Source: Dolomitihabitans soli
Lineage (GTDB): Bacteria > Actinomycetota > Actinomycetes > Streptosporangiales > Streptosporangiaceae
Assembly (NCBI RefSeq): GCF_022213955.1
Contig: NZ_JAKNTW010000024.1
Location: 62,001-126,000 of the forward strand
Direction of reading: 5' to 3'
DNA length: 64,000 nucleotides
In this document: piece by piece, positions 8,106 through 17,579 of the stretch
Position numbering within the stretch: the stretch's first letter is position 1
How the letters are laid out: every line of letters starts with the position of its first letter
Notes under the pieces: generated by a model
Told to the model about the DNA's origin: nothing
The model's input: the letters and a program-made list of their open reading frames with translations, nothing else
Database searches by the model: none
Made by a program: the position numbers and the translations under genes

Positions 8106-9917
8106 TCAGCCGGAAGCGCGGTGGCGGCGATGGGAGTCGTCCGTCCGTTCGGTCACGCCCTGGCGGTCCAGGTGCTCCAGCAGGGGGACTGCGACCCGGC
8201 GGCTGGTGTTCAGCGCCTGCCTGGCCTGGCTGACCGTGAACGGCTGCGGGAGACGGGCGATAAGCTCGCCGGCCCGCGCGTCGGCTCCGGGCAGCAGGAC
8301 GATCCCGTCGGCCACCCGGAGCAGCGCCCCGGCGCGGACCGCCGCCGCCACCTCCCGGGGCCCCAGCCCCAGCTCGGCCAGCCGTCCGGCCTCCGGCGCC
8401 GCGAAGGGGCGGTCCGACAGCTCCGCGACCAGCCGCCGGACCGCCCGGAGCACCGGTGCGGGGAGTACGGCCGGGCCGGGGACGATCCGCCCGTCCGCGA
8501 CGGTGAGCGGCGACCGCACCAGTGCCGTGACCAGCCGCCGCTCCGGCAGGCCGAGCCGGTGCCGCGCGGCCTCGACCGGCAGGCCGGGCTCCAACGGGTG
8601 CTCCGCCGCGTGCCGACGCACCTCCTCCGGCAGCCGCCGGCCCAGCTCCGCCCAGTAGGCGGGATCGGCGTGCCAGTCGCCGAACACCGCGTCGCCGCCG
8701 GGCGGGCACCCCATGGCCAGCAGTTCTCCGCTCCGCAGCAGCCGGTGCACCCGCAGCAGGAACGCCGCGTCCGGGGACGCGACCGCCAGCTCGGCCGCCC
8801 GTTCCCGGGCCGCCCCTCGCCGGCGCAACACCGGCGGCCGCACGTCCAGCACCACCGCCGCGCCGAGCACCCACCGCCCGCCGGCCATCTCGTGCCCCGA
8901 ACCGGACTCGGCACGGTCGTGGCCGTGGGGGTGACCGTGGGGATGGGCGGGGACGCGGCCGGGATCGCGCAGGAGCAGGAGGTCGCCCACGTGGAGCGGC
9001 AACGGCGTGGCCAGGCGCAGGCGCAGGTGCCGCCCGTCCAGCGGGCGTACGTCGCAGGCCACGGCGGCGGACCCGAGGTAGGCGGTCACCCGTGGCGGCG
9101 GGTCGCCACCGGCGGCGAGCCGTACGTCGAGGTGGCCCGTGTACGTCCAGCCGCCCGGCGTGACCAGGGCGCTTCCCCGGTCGGGCGGAGCCTGGCCGCG
9201 GAGGTTGAGCGCGACCCGTGCCACACCGGTCACCGAGGTCACCGGCTCGCCCAGGCATTCGAGTGCCCGGACCCGGACCGGACCGTCCGGCGACAGCAGC
9301 TCGTCGCCGACCGCGATCGTGCCGGCGGGCAGCGTGCCGGTCACCACGGTGCCGCTGCCCCGCACGGTGAACCTCCGGTCGGCCCACAGCCGGACGGGAG
9401 CCGCGGGATCGGGCACGGGCAGGGCGGCCACCAGCCGGTCCAGCGCCCGCCTCAGCTCACCGAGCCCCTGACCGGTCCGCCCGCTCACCACCGTCGTCTC
9501 GGCCCCGGCCAGACCGCTCGCGACCATCCGGTCCCGCGCCGCCTCGGCCGCCGGGCGTGGATCGGCGAGGTCGGCGCGGGTCACCACGAGCAGCGCGTGC
9601 CGTACGCCGAGGGCCGCGAGGGCCAGCAGGTGCTCCTCCGACTGCGGCATCCAGCCCTCGTCGGCGGCCACCACGAACATCACGGCGGGCACCGGGCCGA
9701 CCCCGGCCAGCATGGTGCGCAGGAACCGTTCGTGTCCCGGCACGTCGACGAACGCCAGCCGTTCCCCCGACGGGAGGACCGTCCAGGCGTAGCCGAGCTC
9801 GATGGTCAGGCCGCGCCGCCGCTCCTCGGCCAGCCGGTCGGGCTCCATCCCGGTGAGCGCCCGCACCAGCGTCGACTTCCCGTGGTCGACGTGTCCCGCC
9901 GTGGCGACGACGTGCAT
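8106..9917 (-). CDS. selB: Selenocysteine-specific elongation factor SelB
   Basis: This 603-residue GTPase delivers Sec-tRNA(Sec) to UGA codons marked by a SECIS hairpin. The N-terminal G domain shows [17 protein letters not shown] (P-loop), [11 protein letters not shown] (switch I), DVPGHERF (G3) and a TRADLAD form of G4. EF-Tu-like domains 2-3 follow, and the last roughly 200 residues should form the winged-helix array that binds SECIS RNA. It lies on the same strand as, and downstream of, the UGA-containing formate dehydrogenase genes, its obvious client. selA, selD and selC are not in the window. A His-rich stretch ([10 protein letters not shown]) sits around residues 325-335. Confidence 0.95.
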   Translation of the reverse strand: MHVVATAGHVDHGKSTLVRALTGMEPDRLAEERRRGLTIELGYAWTVLPSGERLAFVDVPGHERFLRTMLAGVGPVPAVMFVVAADEGWMPQSEEHLLALAALGVRHALLVVTRADLADPRPAAEAARDRMVASGLAGAETTVVSGRTGQGLGELRRALDRLVAALPVPDPAAPVRLWADRRFTVRGSGTVVTGTLPAGTIAVGDELLSPDGPVRVRALECLGEPVTSVTGVARVALNLRGQAPPDRGSALVTPGGWTYTGHLDVRLAAGGDPPPRVTAYLGSAAVACDVRPLDGRHLRLRLATPLPLHVGDLLLLRDPGRVPAHPHGHPHGHDRAESGSGHEMAGGRWVLGAAVVLDVRPPVLRRRGAARERAAELAVASPDAAFLLRVHRLLRSGELLAMGCPPGGDAVFGDWHADPAYWAELGRRLPEEVRRHAAEHPLEPGLPVEAARHRLGLPERRLVTALVRSPLTVADGRIVPGPAVLPAPVLRAVRRLVAELSDRPFAAPEAGRLAELGLGPREVAAAVRAGALLRVADGIVLLPGADARAGELIARLPQPFTVSQARQALNTSRRVAVPLLEHLDRQGVTERTDDSHRRHRASG

Positions 9918-10096
9918 CAGCGGCCGCCCCGGGGCATCGTCCCGGCGCGGCGCGGCGGCTTCTCCGGCTCACTCACCCGGCCCCCGGTCGCCCTCACGCG
10001 GGGAACGTAACACGCGGCCCGCGGCCCGGCACCGTAACCGGCCGCATGTCGCACCGGCGCACACCCAGGGACCGGCCGCCCCGGACGCACACCGTC

Positions 10097-10219
10097 TATT
10101 CGGCGGACTCCGGGGACGCACGCCACCTGTTCAGCAGACTCCAGGGACGCACGCCACCTGTTCACAGACTCCAGAATGCGCGCCACCTGTTCGGCGGGCT
10201 ACCAGGGACGCGCGACACC
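10097..10219. repeat. Four tandem imperfect 29-32-bp repeats upstream of selB
   Basis: Copies lie at 10097-10127, 10128-10158, 10159-10187 and 10188-10219. The unit is roughly TGTTCNGCRGACTCCAGG followed by GACGCACGCCACC. They are directly abutting, so there are no spacers and this is not a CRISPR array. The array fills much of the gap between selB and the NrfD-like gene. Its role is unknown; it could be a transcription or RNA-structure element between the formate dehydrogenase genes and selB. Confidence 0.75.
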
Positions 10220-10248
10220 GTACGCGCACCAGGTGTGCGGTGCGTCGG

Positions 10249-11400
10249 CTACGGCGTTTCCTCGGGTTCCTCCGCGAGCCGCCGCTGGGGCACGACCGTG
10301 TACTTGGGGTCCGCGGCCGAGGCCCGCCCGGCCGCCAGGACGCCGAAGCGGGTGCACAGGGCGCCCGCGGTGAGGGCGAGGCCGGACATGGCGGCCAGCG
10401 GCCGGCTGCGCCCGGCCACCGCGGCGAGCAGGCCGCCTCCCACCGTCAGGGCACGGGCGGCCCGGAGCAGCCGGCCCGCCCTGCCTTCGCCGTACGGCTC
10501 GCCGACCAGCCCGAGGCGGCGTTCCAGGACCGCGCCCGCGACCGTCTCGACGGCGGCCCCGAGGACGGCGGTGGCACGGGCCGGTCCCGCCTGCGCGGCG
10601 GGAGTGCCCAGCATGCCCGCCGCGCCCGCGCTGGCCAGCGCGCTCCCGGCGAAGAGGAACGGCAGCTCGCGGTGGGCCGCGTGCCAGGCGGGCACGGCCG
10701 TGTCGGCGAGCAGCACCGCGGTGTACGTGGCCATCAGCGGCCCCGTCAGCGCGCTGACGACGACCGCGGCGTCACCGGCGACGGGCAGCCCGGCCACGAG
10801 AGCGCCCACGGCGCCTTCCCCGGAAAGCGCACCATGGAACCCACCGGACCACCGGGACCCGCGAGCGGGCCGGAAGGCAGGCGGCGTGACGGCGGCCCGG
10901 ATGGCGAATGCAGGCGGCGTGACGGCGACCCGGGTGGCGAATCCGGAGGTGGACCGCCGCGAGACGGCGGACCTGGAGGCGGCGGACCTGGAGGCGGAGC
11001 GGGCGGCGACGGAGCCCAGGGCGCCGGTGATCGTGGGGGCGAGGGCGAGGGAGGTGAGGGCGCTGTGCGCGGCGAGGGTCCAGGAGCCCATGCTCATCGG
11101 CGAGGTGGGTTTGAACACGCGCAGCATGTTGAAGAACCGTTCGGGCCTGCCGAGTTCGGCGACCAGGCAACCGGCGCCCGCGACGGCGCCGAGGACGGCG
11201 GTGACCCTGGCGGTGCGCCCGAGGCGGTCGTGCCCGGAGAGCAGGGCGGCGGCGGCCATCGTGGACGCGGCCCCGGACAGCCCGCCGAGGTACAGGTAGA
11301 CGGGCATGTGAGGTTCGTGCCAGATCGGGGCCTTGATCACAGGCTGGCCGTAGTAGGAGCGGAACTCCGCCTCCGGCACCATCGCCTGCTCGCGCGTCAT
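10249..11400 (-). CDS. NrfD/PsrC-like membrane subunit of formate dehydrogenase
   Basis: This 383-residue polytopic protein starts at an ATG that overlaps the stop of the iron-sulfur subunit (ATGA). The N-terminal YYGQPVIKAPIWHEPHMPVYLYLGGLSGA is typical of NrfD-type quinone-reactive membrane subunits. Later LVAELGRPERFFNMLRVFKPTSPMSMGSW is a strongly conserved NrfD block. It should anchor the dehydrogenase and pass electrons to the quinone pool. About 60 residues of Ser/Arg/Ala-rich low complexity (about residues 125-185) interrupt the family sequence between conserved helices. They include an 11-residue direct repeat and look like a locally expanded loop. Confidence 0.88.
   Translation of the reverse strand: MTREQAMVPEAEFRSYYGQPVIKAPIWHEPHMPVYLYLGGLSGAASTMAAAALLSGHDRLGRTARVTAVLGAVAGAGCLVAELGRPERFFNMLRVFKPTSPMSMGSWTLAAHSALTSLALAPTITGALGSVAARSASRSAASRSAVSRRSTSGFATRVAVTPPAFAIRAAVTPPAFRPARGSRWSGGFHGALSGEGAVGALVAGLPVAGDAAVVVSALTGPLMATYTAVLLADTAVPAWHAAHRELPFLFAGSALASAGAAGMLGTPAAQAGPARATAVLGAAVETVAGAVLERRLGLVGEPYGEGRAGRLLRAARALTVGGGLLAAVAGRSRPLAAMSGLALTAGALCTRFGVLAAGRASAADPKYTVVPQRRLAEEPEETP
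10877..10942. repeat. Two abutting 33-bp direct repeats inside the NrfD-like gene
   Basis: 10877-10909 and 10910-10942 are near-identical 33-bp units (both begin GCAGGCGGCGTGACGGCG and end GGCGAAT). They keep frame and encode two versions of an 11-residue AVTPPAFA-type segment in the NrfD-like protein. Just to the right, shorter GGCGGACCTGGA units repeat, so the whole Ser/Arg/Ala insert looks like a slippage-generated expansion. Confidence 0.85.
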
Positions 11401-12188
11401 CCCCGCCTCCGGGACGGCACGCCGAAGCAGAGGGCCAGGGCCCCGGCCAGGGTGAGGGCCGCGCCACCGGCCCAGCGCCACATCTGAGGGAGGTCGCGGG
11501 TGGTGACGACGGGGGCGGGCGGCAGGCCGTACACCTCCGGGTCGTCGAGGAGCAGGAAGAACGCGCCGGCGCCCCCCACGCCGTCGTCGGGGCTCTCGCC
11601 GTACAGGCGGGCCTCGGGCCGGCCGGCCTCGTGCAGGGCCGTGACCCGCTCCTCGGCGCGGGCCCGCAGTTCGTCGAGCGGCCCGAACTGGATGGAGTCC
11701 GTGGGGCACGCCTTGGCGCAGGCGGGTTCGAGGCCGCCGAGCTGGCGGTCGTAGCACATGGTGCACTTCCAGGCGCGGCCGTCGCGTTCCCTGCGGTCGA
11801 TGACGCCGTAGGGACAGGCCGGCACGCAGTAGCCGCAGCCGTTGCAGATATCCGCCTGGACCACCACGGTGCCGAACTCGGTGCGGAAGAGCGCTCCCGT
11901 CGGGCACACGTCCAGGCAGGCGGCGTGCGTGCAGTGCTTGCACACGTCGGAGGACATCAGCCAGCGGTCGATGCCCTCGCCGCCGTCACCGCCGGCCGGG
12001 GCCCGCTGCTCGATGAAGGCCACGTGCCGCCAGGTGTCCGCGCCGAGGCTCCCGGTGTTGTCGTAGGAGGTGGCCCGGAAGACGAATCCGTCGTCGGGGA
12101 CGTCGTTCCACTCCTTGCAGGCCACCTCGCACGCCTTGCACCCGATGCAGATGCTCGTGTCGGTGAAGAACCCCATCCGCTCAGCCAC
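11397..12188 (-). CDS. Formate dehydrogenase iron-sulfur (beta) subunit
   Basis: This 263-residue ferredoxin-type subunit starts at a GTG that overlaps the alpha-subunit stop by 8 nt (GTGGCTGA). Four Cys clusters are visible: CIGCKACEVACKEW, CKHCTHAACLDVCP, CNGCGYCVPACPYG and CTMCYDRQ followed by CAKACPT. This predicts four 4Fe-4S centres, as in FdnH/FdoH. A hydrophobic C-terminal segment (WAGGAALTLAGALALCFGV) is a likely membrane anchor. It links the catalytic subunit to the NrfD-like subunit. Confidence 0.95.
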   Translation of the reverse strand: MAERMGFFTDTSICIGCKACEVACKEWNDVPDDGFVFRATSYDNTGSLGADTWRHVAFIEQRAPAGGDGGEGIDRWLMSSDVCKHCTHAACLDVCPTGALFRTEFGTVVVQADICNGCGYCVPACPYGVIDRRERDGRAWKCTMCYDRQLGGLEPACAKACPTDSIQFGPLDELRARAEERVTALHEAGRPEARLYGESPDDGVGGAGAFFLLLDDPEVYGLPPAPVVTTRDLPQMWRWAGGAALTLAGALALCFGVPSRRRG

Positions 12189-15100
12189 GGCGATACTCCT
12201 CCATCAGGTCCAGCAGCGCGGTCCCCCGGGGACACCTGCCGGGCCGTACGTCACACGTCACCGCTTTGCCCTCCTGGATGTAGACGTTCGGGTCGAGGAC
12301 CACGGGCATCAGGTCGTTGACGACGCCGCCGGTGACCAGTCCGCCGCCGCCCCAGCCCCAGTGGTACGGCAGGCCGACCTGGTGGACGGTCCGCCCCTGG
12401 ACGCGCAGCGGGCGGACCCGCTCGGTGACCATCACCCGGGCCTCGACGGCGGAACGGCTGGTCACGATCGTCGCCCAGCCCCCGTGGTCCAGCCCCAGCT
12501 CGGCGGCGAGCAGGGGCGACACCTCGCAGAACAGCTCGGGCTGCAGCTCCGCGAGGTACGCCAGGGGGCGGCTCATCCCGCCCGCCGTGTGGTGCTCGGT
12601 CAGCCGGTAGGTGGTGAGGATGTGCGGGAACCGGGGCGACATCGGCGGGTTGTAGGGCAGTTCCGGGCGGTCGTAGATCCGGCGTGCGGGGTTGGCCTGC
12701 GTGCCGTACAGCGTGTTGGGCACCGGCGACTCGTGCGACTCGTAGTGCGTGGGGAGCGGCCCGTCGGCCAGGCCGGCGGGGGCGAACAGCCAGCCCTTGC
12801 CGTCTACCTGCATGATGAACGGGTCGGTGCCCGCCAGCGCGGCCTCGGCGAGCGCCCCCTCCGGGGGCCGGTAGCCAGGCGGTTTGCCCGCTTCGAAGTC
12901 CGGCACGTCGTGCCCGGTCCACTCGCGCCGCTCCGCGTCCCACCACACGTACGCCTTGCGCTCGCTCCAGGCGCGGCCCTCGGGGTCGGCGGAGGCGCGG
13001 TTGTAGAGGATCCGCCGGTTGGCGGGCCACGCCCAGCCCCACTCCGGCGCGACCGGGCTCTGCTCGTGCCCCGGCCTGCGCCGCGCCGCCTGGTTGGTCT
13101 CGTCCGCGTAGACGCCGCAGTAGATCCAGCAGCCGCACCGGGTGGACCCGTCGGGCTGGAGCTGCACGTAGCCCGACAGCGTGCGCCCGTCGGGGCCGGT
13201 GCCGTTGATCTCCCGCAGTACGGCCTGCGCGGACGGGTCCCGGTACTCGCCCTCCTCGGGATAGTCCCAGGTCAGCTCGCGGACCGGCCGGTCGATCTCG
13301 TCGTCTTCGAGCCGCTGCCTGATCCGCTTGCCGAGGTGGTAGTAGAACCACAGGTCGCTGCGGCAGTCGCCGGGCGGGTCGAGGGCCTTCTCCCGCCACT
13401 GGAGCAGCCGCTGGGTGTTGGTGAAGGTGCCGTCCTTCTCCACGTGGCTCGCGGCGGGCAGGAAGAACACCTCGGTCGCGATGTCCTCGGTGCGCAGCTC
13501 ACCCGTCTCCAGCTCCGGGCAGTCCTGCCAGAAGGTGGCTGTCTCCACCAGCGTCAGGTCGCGCACCACCAGCCAGTCGAGGTTGGCCAGTCCGAGGCGT
13601 TGCGCCTTGCCGCCCGCCGACCCGACCGCCGGGTTCTCCCCCACCACGAAGTAGCCCTTCACGGTGCCGTCGATCTGGCCGAGCACCGTGGTGTAGTGGC
13701 CGTGGTCGCCGGTGATCCGTGGCAGGTAGTCGAAGCAGAAGTCGTTCGCCTCGGTGGCCGCGTCGCCCCACCACGCCTTCAGCAGACTCACCACGTAGGA
13801 GCGTTTCCTGCCCCAGAAGCCGGTGTCGCCGCCCGCGTGTGTCAGATACTCCGCCAGGTCCTCGTGCTCGTGCGCGTGGGGCATCGGCAGGTAGCCGGGC
13901 AGCAGGTTGAACAGCGTCGGGATGTCGCTGGAGCCCTGGATGCTGGCGTGGCCGCGCAGCGCCAGGATGCCACCGCCCGGACGCCCGATGTTGCCGAGCA
14001 GCAGTTGCAGGATCGCGGCGGTGCGGATGTACTGCGCGCCCACCGTGTGCTGCGTCCAGCCGACGGAGTACACCCAGGCGGTGGTCCGCTCCCTGCCGGA
14101 GTTGGCGGTGATCGTCCCGGCCAGCTCGGCGAAGTCCTCCTCGGAGATGCCGCACAGGTCCGCCACCACCTCGGGGGTGTAGCGGGCGAAGTGCCGTTTG
14201 AGTATCTGGTAGACGCAGCGGGGATGGCGGAGTTCCGGGTCCGCCGGGGGGCGCGCGGTCGCCGCCGCGCCGCCCGAGCCGTACTGCTCGGCCCCGGCCG
14301 CCTCCGCGTGGCGGCGTCCGCCCTCCAGTTGCTCGCCGCGCAGTCCGGCCGCCGGCTCCTCACCGGTCCCCTCGTAGGACCAGCTCGACGGGTCGTAGGT
14401 GCGCGTCTCCTCGTCGAAGCCGGAGAACAGGCCGTCGAGGTCCTCGGTGTCGGCGAACCGGCCGGAGATGATCGACGAGGCGTTGGTGTAGGCCAGCACG
14501 TACTCGCGGAAGTCCAGCTCGTTGCGGAGCACATGGTTGATCAGCGCGCCGAGCAGGACGATGTCGCTGCCCGCGCGGATCGGCAGGTGCCGGTCGGCGA
14601 GCGCGCTGGTCCGGGTGAAGCGCGGATCGACGTGGAACACCTTCGCCCCGCGCGCCTGGGCCTCCACCACCCACTGGAACCCCACCGGATGGCACTCGGC
14701 CATGTTGGAGCCCTGGATGACGATGCAGTCGGCGCGGGCCAGATCCTGCTGGAAGGTAGTCGCGCCGCCGCGCCCGAAGCTGGTCCCCAGACCGGGGATG
14801 GTGGAGGAGTGTCAAATACGCGCCTGGTTCTCCACCTGCACCGCGCCCAGAGCGGTGTAGAGCTTCTTCATCAGGTAGTTCTCTTCGTTGTCGAGCGTCG
14901 CCCCGCCGAGGCCGGCGATGCCCATGGTGCGCCGGACGATCTTGCCGTCGCACTCCTGCTGCCACGTCTCCCGCCGGGTCCGCAGCACCCGGTCGGCGAT
15001 CATGTCCATCGCGGTCTCGAGGTCGAGCCGCTGCCACTCGGCGCCACCGGGCGGCCGGTAGAGGACCTGTTTCTGTCTGCCGGGATGGGTGACGAGCTGC

Positions 15101-15363
15101 TTGCTCGCCGACCCCTTGGGACAGAGCCTGCCGCGCGAGACGGGTGAGTCGGGGTCGCCCTCGATCTGGGTGACGGCCCCGTCCTTGACGTACACGAGCT
15201 GGCCGCAGCCGACGGCGCAGTAGGGGCAGACCGAGCGGGCGACGCCGTCGGCCTCCTCGACCCGTGGCCTGAGCGCGTCCGTGCGCGCGGAACGGGCCGC
15301 GTCGCCCCTGCCGTCGTCTCCCCTGAGCTGCCGGAACACCGGCCAGCGGGAGATCCAGCCCAC
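12181..15363 (-). CDS. Selenocysteine-containing formate dehydrogenase catalytic (alpha) subunit
   Basis: Molybdenum/tungsten-bis-MGD formate dehydrogenase of about 1060 residues, read through an in-frame UGA at 14814-14812 as selenocysteine (about residue 184). The context is ENQARI-Sec-HSSTIPGLG, matching ENQAR-Sec-H in FdnG-type enzymes. The N-terminal 4Fe-4S site is SVCPYCAVGCGQ with a later RLCPKGSASKQ. After the UGA, NMAECHPVGFQWV and later family blocks continue in the same frame to the stop at 12181. A Gly/Ala-rich insert lies near residues 330-380. The GTG at 15363 (MGWISRWPVFRQL) is preferred; a GTG at 15372 is possible. No twin-arginine signal is visible, so a cytoplasm-facing enzyme is likely. 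It couples by overlap to the beta subunit. Confidence 0.93.
14784..14814 (-). promoter_or_regulatory. UGA selenocysteine codon with bacterial SECIS-like hairpin
   Basis: On the leftward mRNA the UGA (14814-14812) is followed after exactly 18 nt by GGUCU in the loop of UCCCC-GGUCU-GGGGA (14798-14784). The same GGUCU loop at the same 18-nt spacing is known from the E. coli fdhF SECIS, where SelB contacts the loop. The stem seen here is 5 bp and perfect. Confidence 0.88.
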
Positions 15364-15480
15364 ACCTGTCACATTGCGGATACTGCCCGTATTCGTCCGG
15401 TTCAACCGCATAGGAACGGGAGCCGGGCGGGGGGCCTCCCCGACGTCCGGCGGGCGGCTCTCCGTGGCATACTCGGCGCC

Positions 15481-16311
15481 ATGAAGCGCCCGTTCTGCCA
15501 GGTCGACGTCTTCACCGGAACGCCGTACCGGGGAAACCCGCTCGCCGTCGTGCTCGACGGGGAGGGGCTCGGCACCGAGGAGATGCAGCGGTTCGCGAAC
15601 TGGACGAACCTCTCCGAGACCACCTTCCTGCTGCCGCCGAGCGTGCCCGACGCCGACTACCGGGTACGGATCTTCACGCCCGCCTCCGAGCTGCCCTTCG
15701 CGGGGCATCCGACGCTGGGCACCTGCCACGCCTGGCTCGCGGCCGGAGGGACGCCCGCCGGGGGCGATGTGATCGTGCAGGAGTGCGGGGCGGGTCTGGT
15801 GCCGGTGCGCAGGACGGGCGACGGGCTCGCGTTCGCCGCGCCTCCGCTGATCCGGTCGGGGGCGGTCGAGGAGTCGCTGGTCGAGCACATCGCCTCGGCG
15901 TTGGGCGTGGACCGCGCCGAGATCGTGGACGCCGAGTGGGCCGACAACGGTCCCGGCTGGGTGGCGGTCCTGCTGGCGAACGCCGACGCGGTGCTGGCGC
16001 TGCGGCCGGGGCTGGTCGATCTAGACGTGGGCGTCGCCGGCCCGTACCCGGCGGGCTCGCCGTACGCGTTCGAGGTCAGGGCGTTCTTCCCCAAGGACGG
16101 CGCGACGGCGGAGGACCCGGTGACCGGGAGCCTGAACGCCTCGCTGGCGCAGTGGCTGCTGCGCACCGACCGGGCGAGCGCGCCGTACGTGGCGAGCCAG
16201 GGGACCGCGCTGGGACGCGCGGGCCGGGTGCACGTCTCGGCGGATCCCGGCGGCACGGTCTGGATCGGCGGCGAGACGGTCACCTGTGTGACCGGTCAGG
16301 TCGAGCTCTGA
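15481..16311 (+). CDS. PhzF-family isomerase/epimerase
   Basis: This 276-residue protein has the diaminopimelate-epimerase-like fold of the PhzF family. Diagnostic blocks are FCQVDVFTGTPYRGNPLAVVLD at the N terminus, NLSETTFLLPP, FTPASELPFAGHPTLGTCHAWL and EDPVTGSLNASLAQWL. The Glu of LSET is the family's general acid/base. PhzF itself isomerises a phenazine precursor, but no phenazine genes are nearby, so the substrate is unknown. It is divergent from the formate dehydrogenase operon. Confidence 0.9.
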   Translation: MKRPFCQVDVFTGTPYRGNPLAVVLDGEGLGTEEMQRFANWTNLSETTFLLPPSVPDADYRVRIFTPASELPFAGHPTLGTCHAWLAAGGTPAGGDVIVQECGAGLVPVRRTGDGLAFAAPPLIRSGAVEESLVEHIASALGVDRAEIVDAEWADNGPGWVAVLLANADAVLALRPGLVDLDVGVAGPYPAGSPYAFEVRAFFPKDGATAEDPVTGSLNASLAQWLLRTDRASAPYVASQGTALGRAGRVHVSADPGGTVWIGGETVTCVTGQVEL

Positions 16312-16368
16312 CCGGTCACGGGCACTTCCATCGCCGTGGCGCGTGGGTGTCGGCCAGGACCGCCACCC

Positions 16369-16623
16369 TCACGCCGCCGCTTGAGATTCCTGCTCGTCGT
16401 CGGCCGGGGGCCGGGGGGCCGGATGCTCGACGAGCGCGAGGATCCGGCTGGACATGAAGCGGGCGGTCCTGACGGGCGTTCCGCTGCGCGTGACCTCGGT
16501 AACCTCGACCACTCCCCGGCCGATCGTCACCTCGACGCGCCTGCCCGCCCGAGTCGCCGTGACCTCGTAGGTGCGGGTGGTGTCGTGGGCATCGACGACG
16601 ATCTCTACTCTGTCGCCTTTCAT
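16369..16623 (-). CDS. Small conserved hypothetical protein
   Basis: This 84-residue protein starts at the ATG at 16623 behind a good ribosome-binding site (GAGGAGGGCC). Its sequence MKGDRVEIVVDAHDTTRTYEV suggests a small beta-rich domain. A Pro-rich tail (EHPAPRPPADDEQES) follows. It has no transmembrane segment or Cys motif. I do not recognise a function. It sits alone between the convergent PhzF gene and the pentapeptide-repeat gene. Confidence 0.6.
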   Translation of the reverse strand: MKGDRVEIVVDAHDTTRTYEVTATRAGRRVEVTIGRGVVEVTEVTRSGTPVRTARFMSSRILALVEHPAPRPPADDEQESQAAA

Positions 16624-16702
16624 GGCCCTCCTCACCCTGAGGAATACCCATTGACGACCTTGGTGTAACGCGATTCGCCCGGGTGGAGCCCTGTGTAGGC
16701 GA

Positions 16703-17386
16703 TCAGTCCTCGATGGTGATGCCCATGGCCGCCGCGAGGGCGTAAACAAGCCCCTGGGCGTCCTGGCTCTTGATGGTCACGCCCCGGAGGCTGGTCACGC
16801 TGGCGATGCCCAGCAGCACGCAGTCGGCGAAGCGGGCGCCGTCCATCTTGGCGTTGGAGAACTGGGCGCCCGATAGGTCGCAGCGCTCGAACCTGACCCC
16901 TCGCAGGTCGGCGTTCTGGAAGTTGGCCTCGGTGAGGTTGCAGTCGCGGAAGACGACGTCCTTGAAGTCGGAGAACCTGAACCCCGTCAGGTCGGCCCGG
17001 CAGGAGTCGAACGTGACGTCGCGGAATCCGCACTCCGACCAGGCCATGCCGGTCAACCGGCTCGACGACACCCGGCTCCGGTGCATCGTGGACGACCTGG
17101 CCGCCATGTTCGACATATCGCAGCGTTCCAGCTCGGCTCCGGTGAAGCCCGCCCGGCGCAGCGTCGTCCCGGTGAAGCTCGTGTCGACGAACCGGCAGCC
17201 CTCGAAGTCGGGACCGTCGGCCCGGCGGTTCGACAGGTCGGCGCTCCTGAACTCCAGCGACCGGTAGGAGCCGTCGTCGTCGAGATCGTGCTCGGGGAAC
17301 GTCGCGGGGGCGAGCGTGGCAGCCAGTTTCGGCGCGATCGGCTCCTTCTGTCGCTGCGGCCGGGACGGCGAGGTGCGGGAAGGCAT
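16703..17386 (-). CDS. Pentapeptide-repeat protein
   Basis: This 227-residue protein starts MPSRTSPSRPQRQKE, chosen over an in-frame codon 26 residues upstream because the earlier stretch looks like leader sequence. From about residue 45 the sequence is a run of A(D/N)LXX-like pentapeptides, for example FRSADLSNRRADGPDFEGC, FTGAELERCDM and LTEANFQNADLRGVRFERC. This predicts a right-handed quadrilateral beta-helix. Functions vary (DNA-mimic gyrase protection, scaffolds) and nothing here settles it. A roughly 30-residue non-repeat C terminus ends MGITIED. Confidence 0.85.
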   Translation of the reverse strand: MPSRTSPSRPQRQKEPIAPKLAATLAPATFPEHDLDDDGSYRSLEFRSADLSNRRADGPDFEGCRFVDTSFTGTTLRRAGFTGAELERCDMSNMAARSSTMHRSRVSSSRLTGMAWSECGFRDVTFDSCRADLTGFRFSDFKDVVFRDCNLTEANFQNADLRGVRFERCDLSGAQFSNAKMDGARFADCVLLGIASVTSLRGVTIKSQDAQGLVYALAAAMGITIED

Positions 17387-17579
17387 GGGGGCGAGCCTAG
17401 CGCCGAAGCGCCTCTTCCAAATCCACCCGACCACGCGTCCACTGCAGGGCATACATATAGCCAAAGATGCACATCTGGGGGGATTTGTGTATTTCTTTCG
17501 GGAATATCGCTAAGCGGATGGATCGCACGAGTGCCCGCCGCCCGAACAGGACGGCGGGCACCGGTCAAGGAGAATCAAC

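Noticed and set aside
10097-10219. Short CRISPR array
   Set aside because: The units abut directly with no spacers, vary in length and sequence, and no cas genes are present.
14812-14814. Formate dehydrogenase alpha subunit as two broken genes or a pseudogene
   Set aside because: The stop is UGA at the selenocysteine position, the frame and family match continue on both sides, a GGUCU hairpin follows at 18 nt and selB is adjacent.
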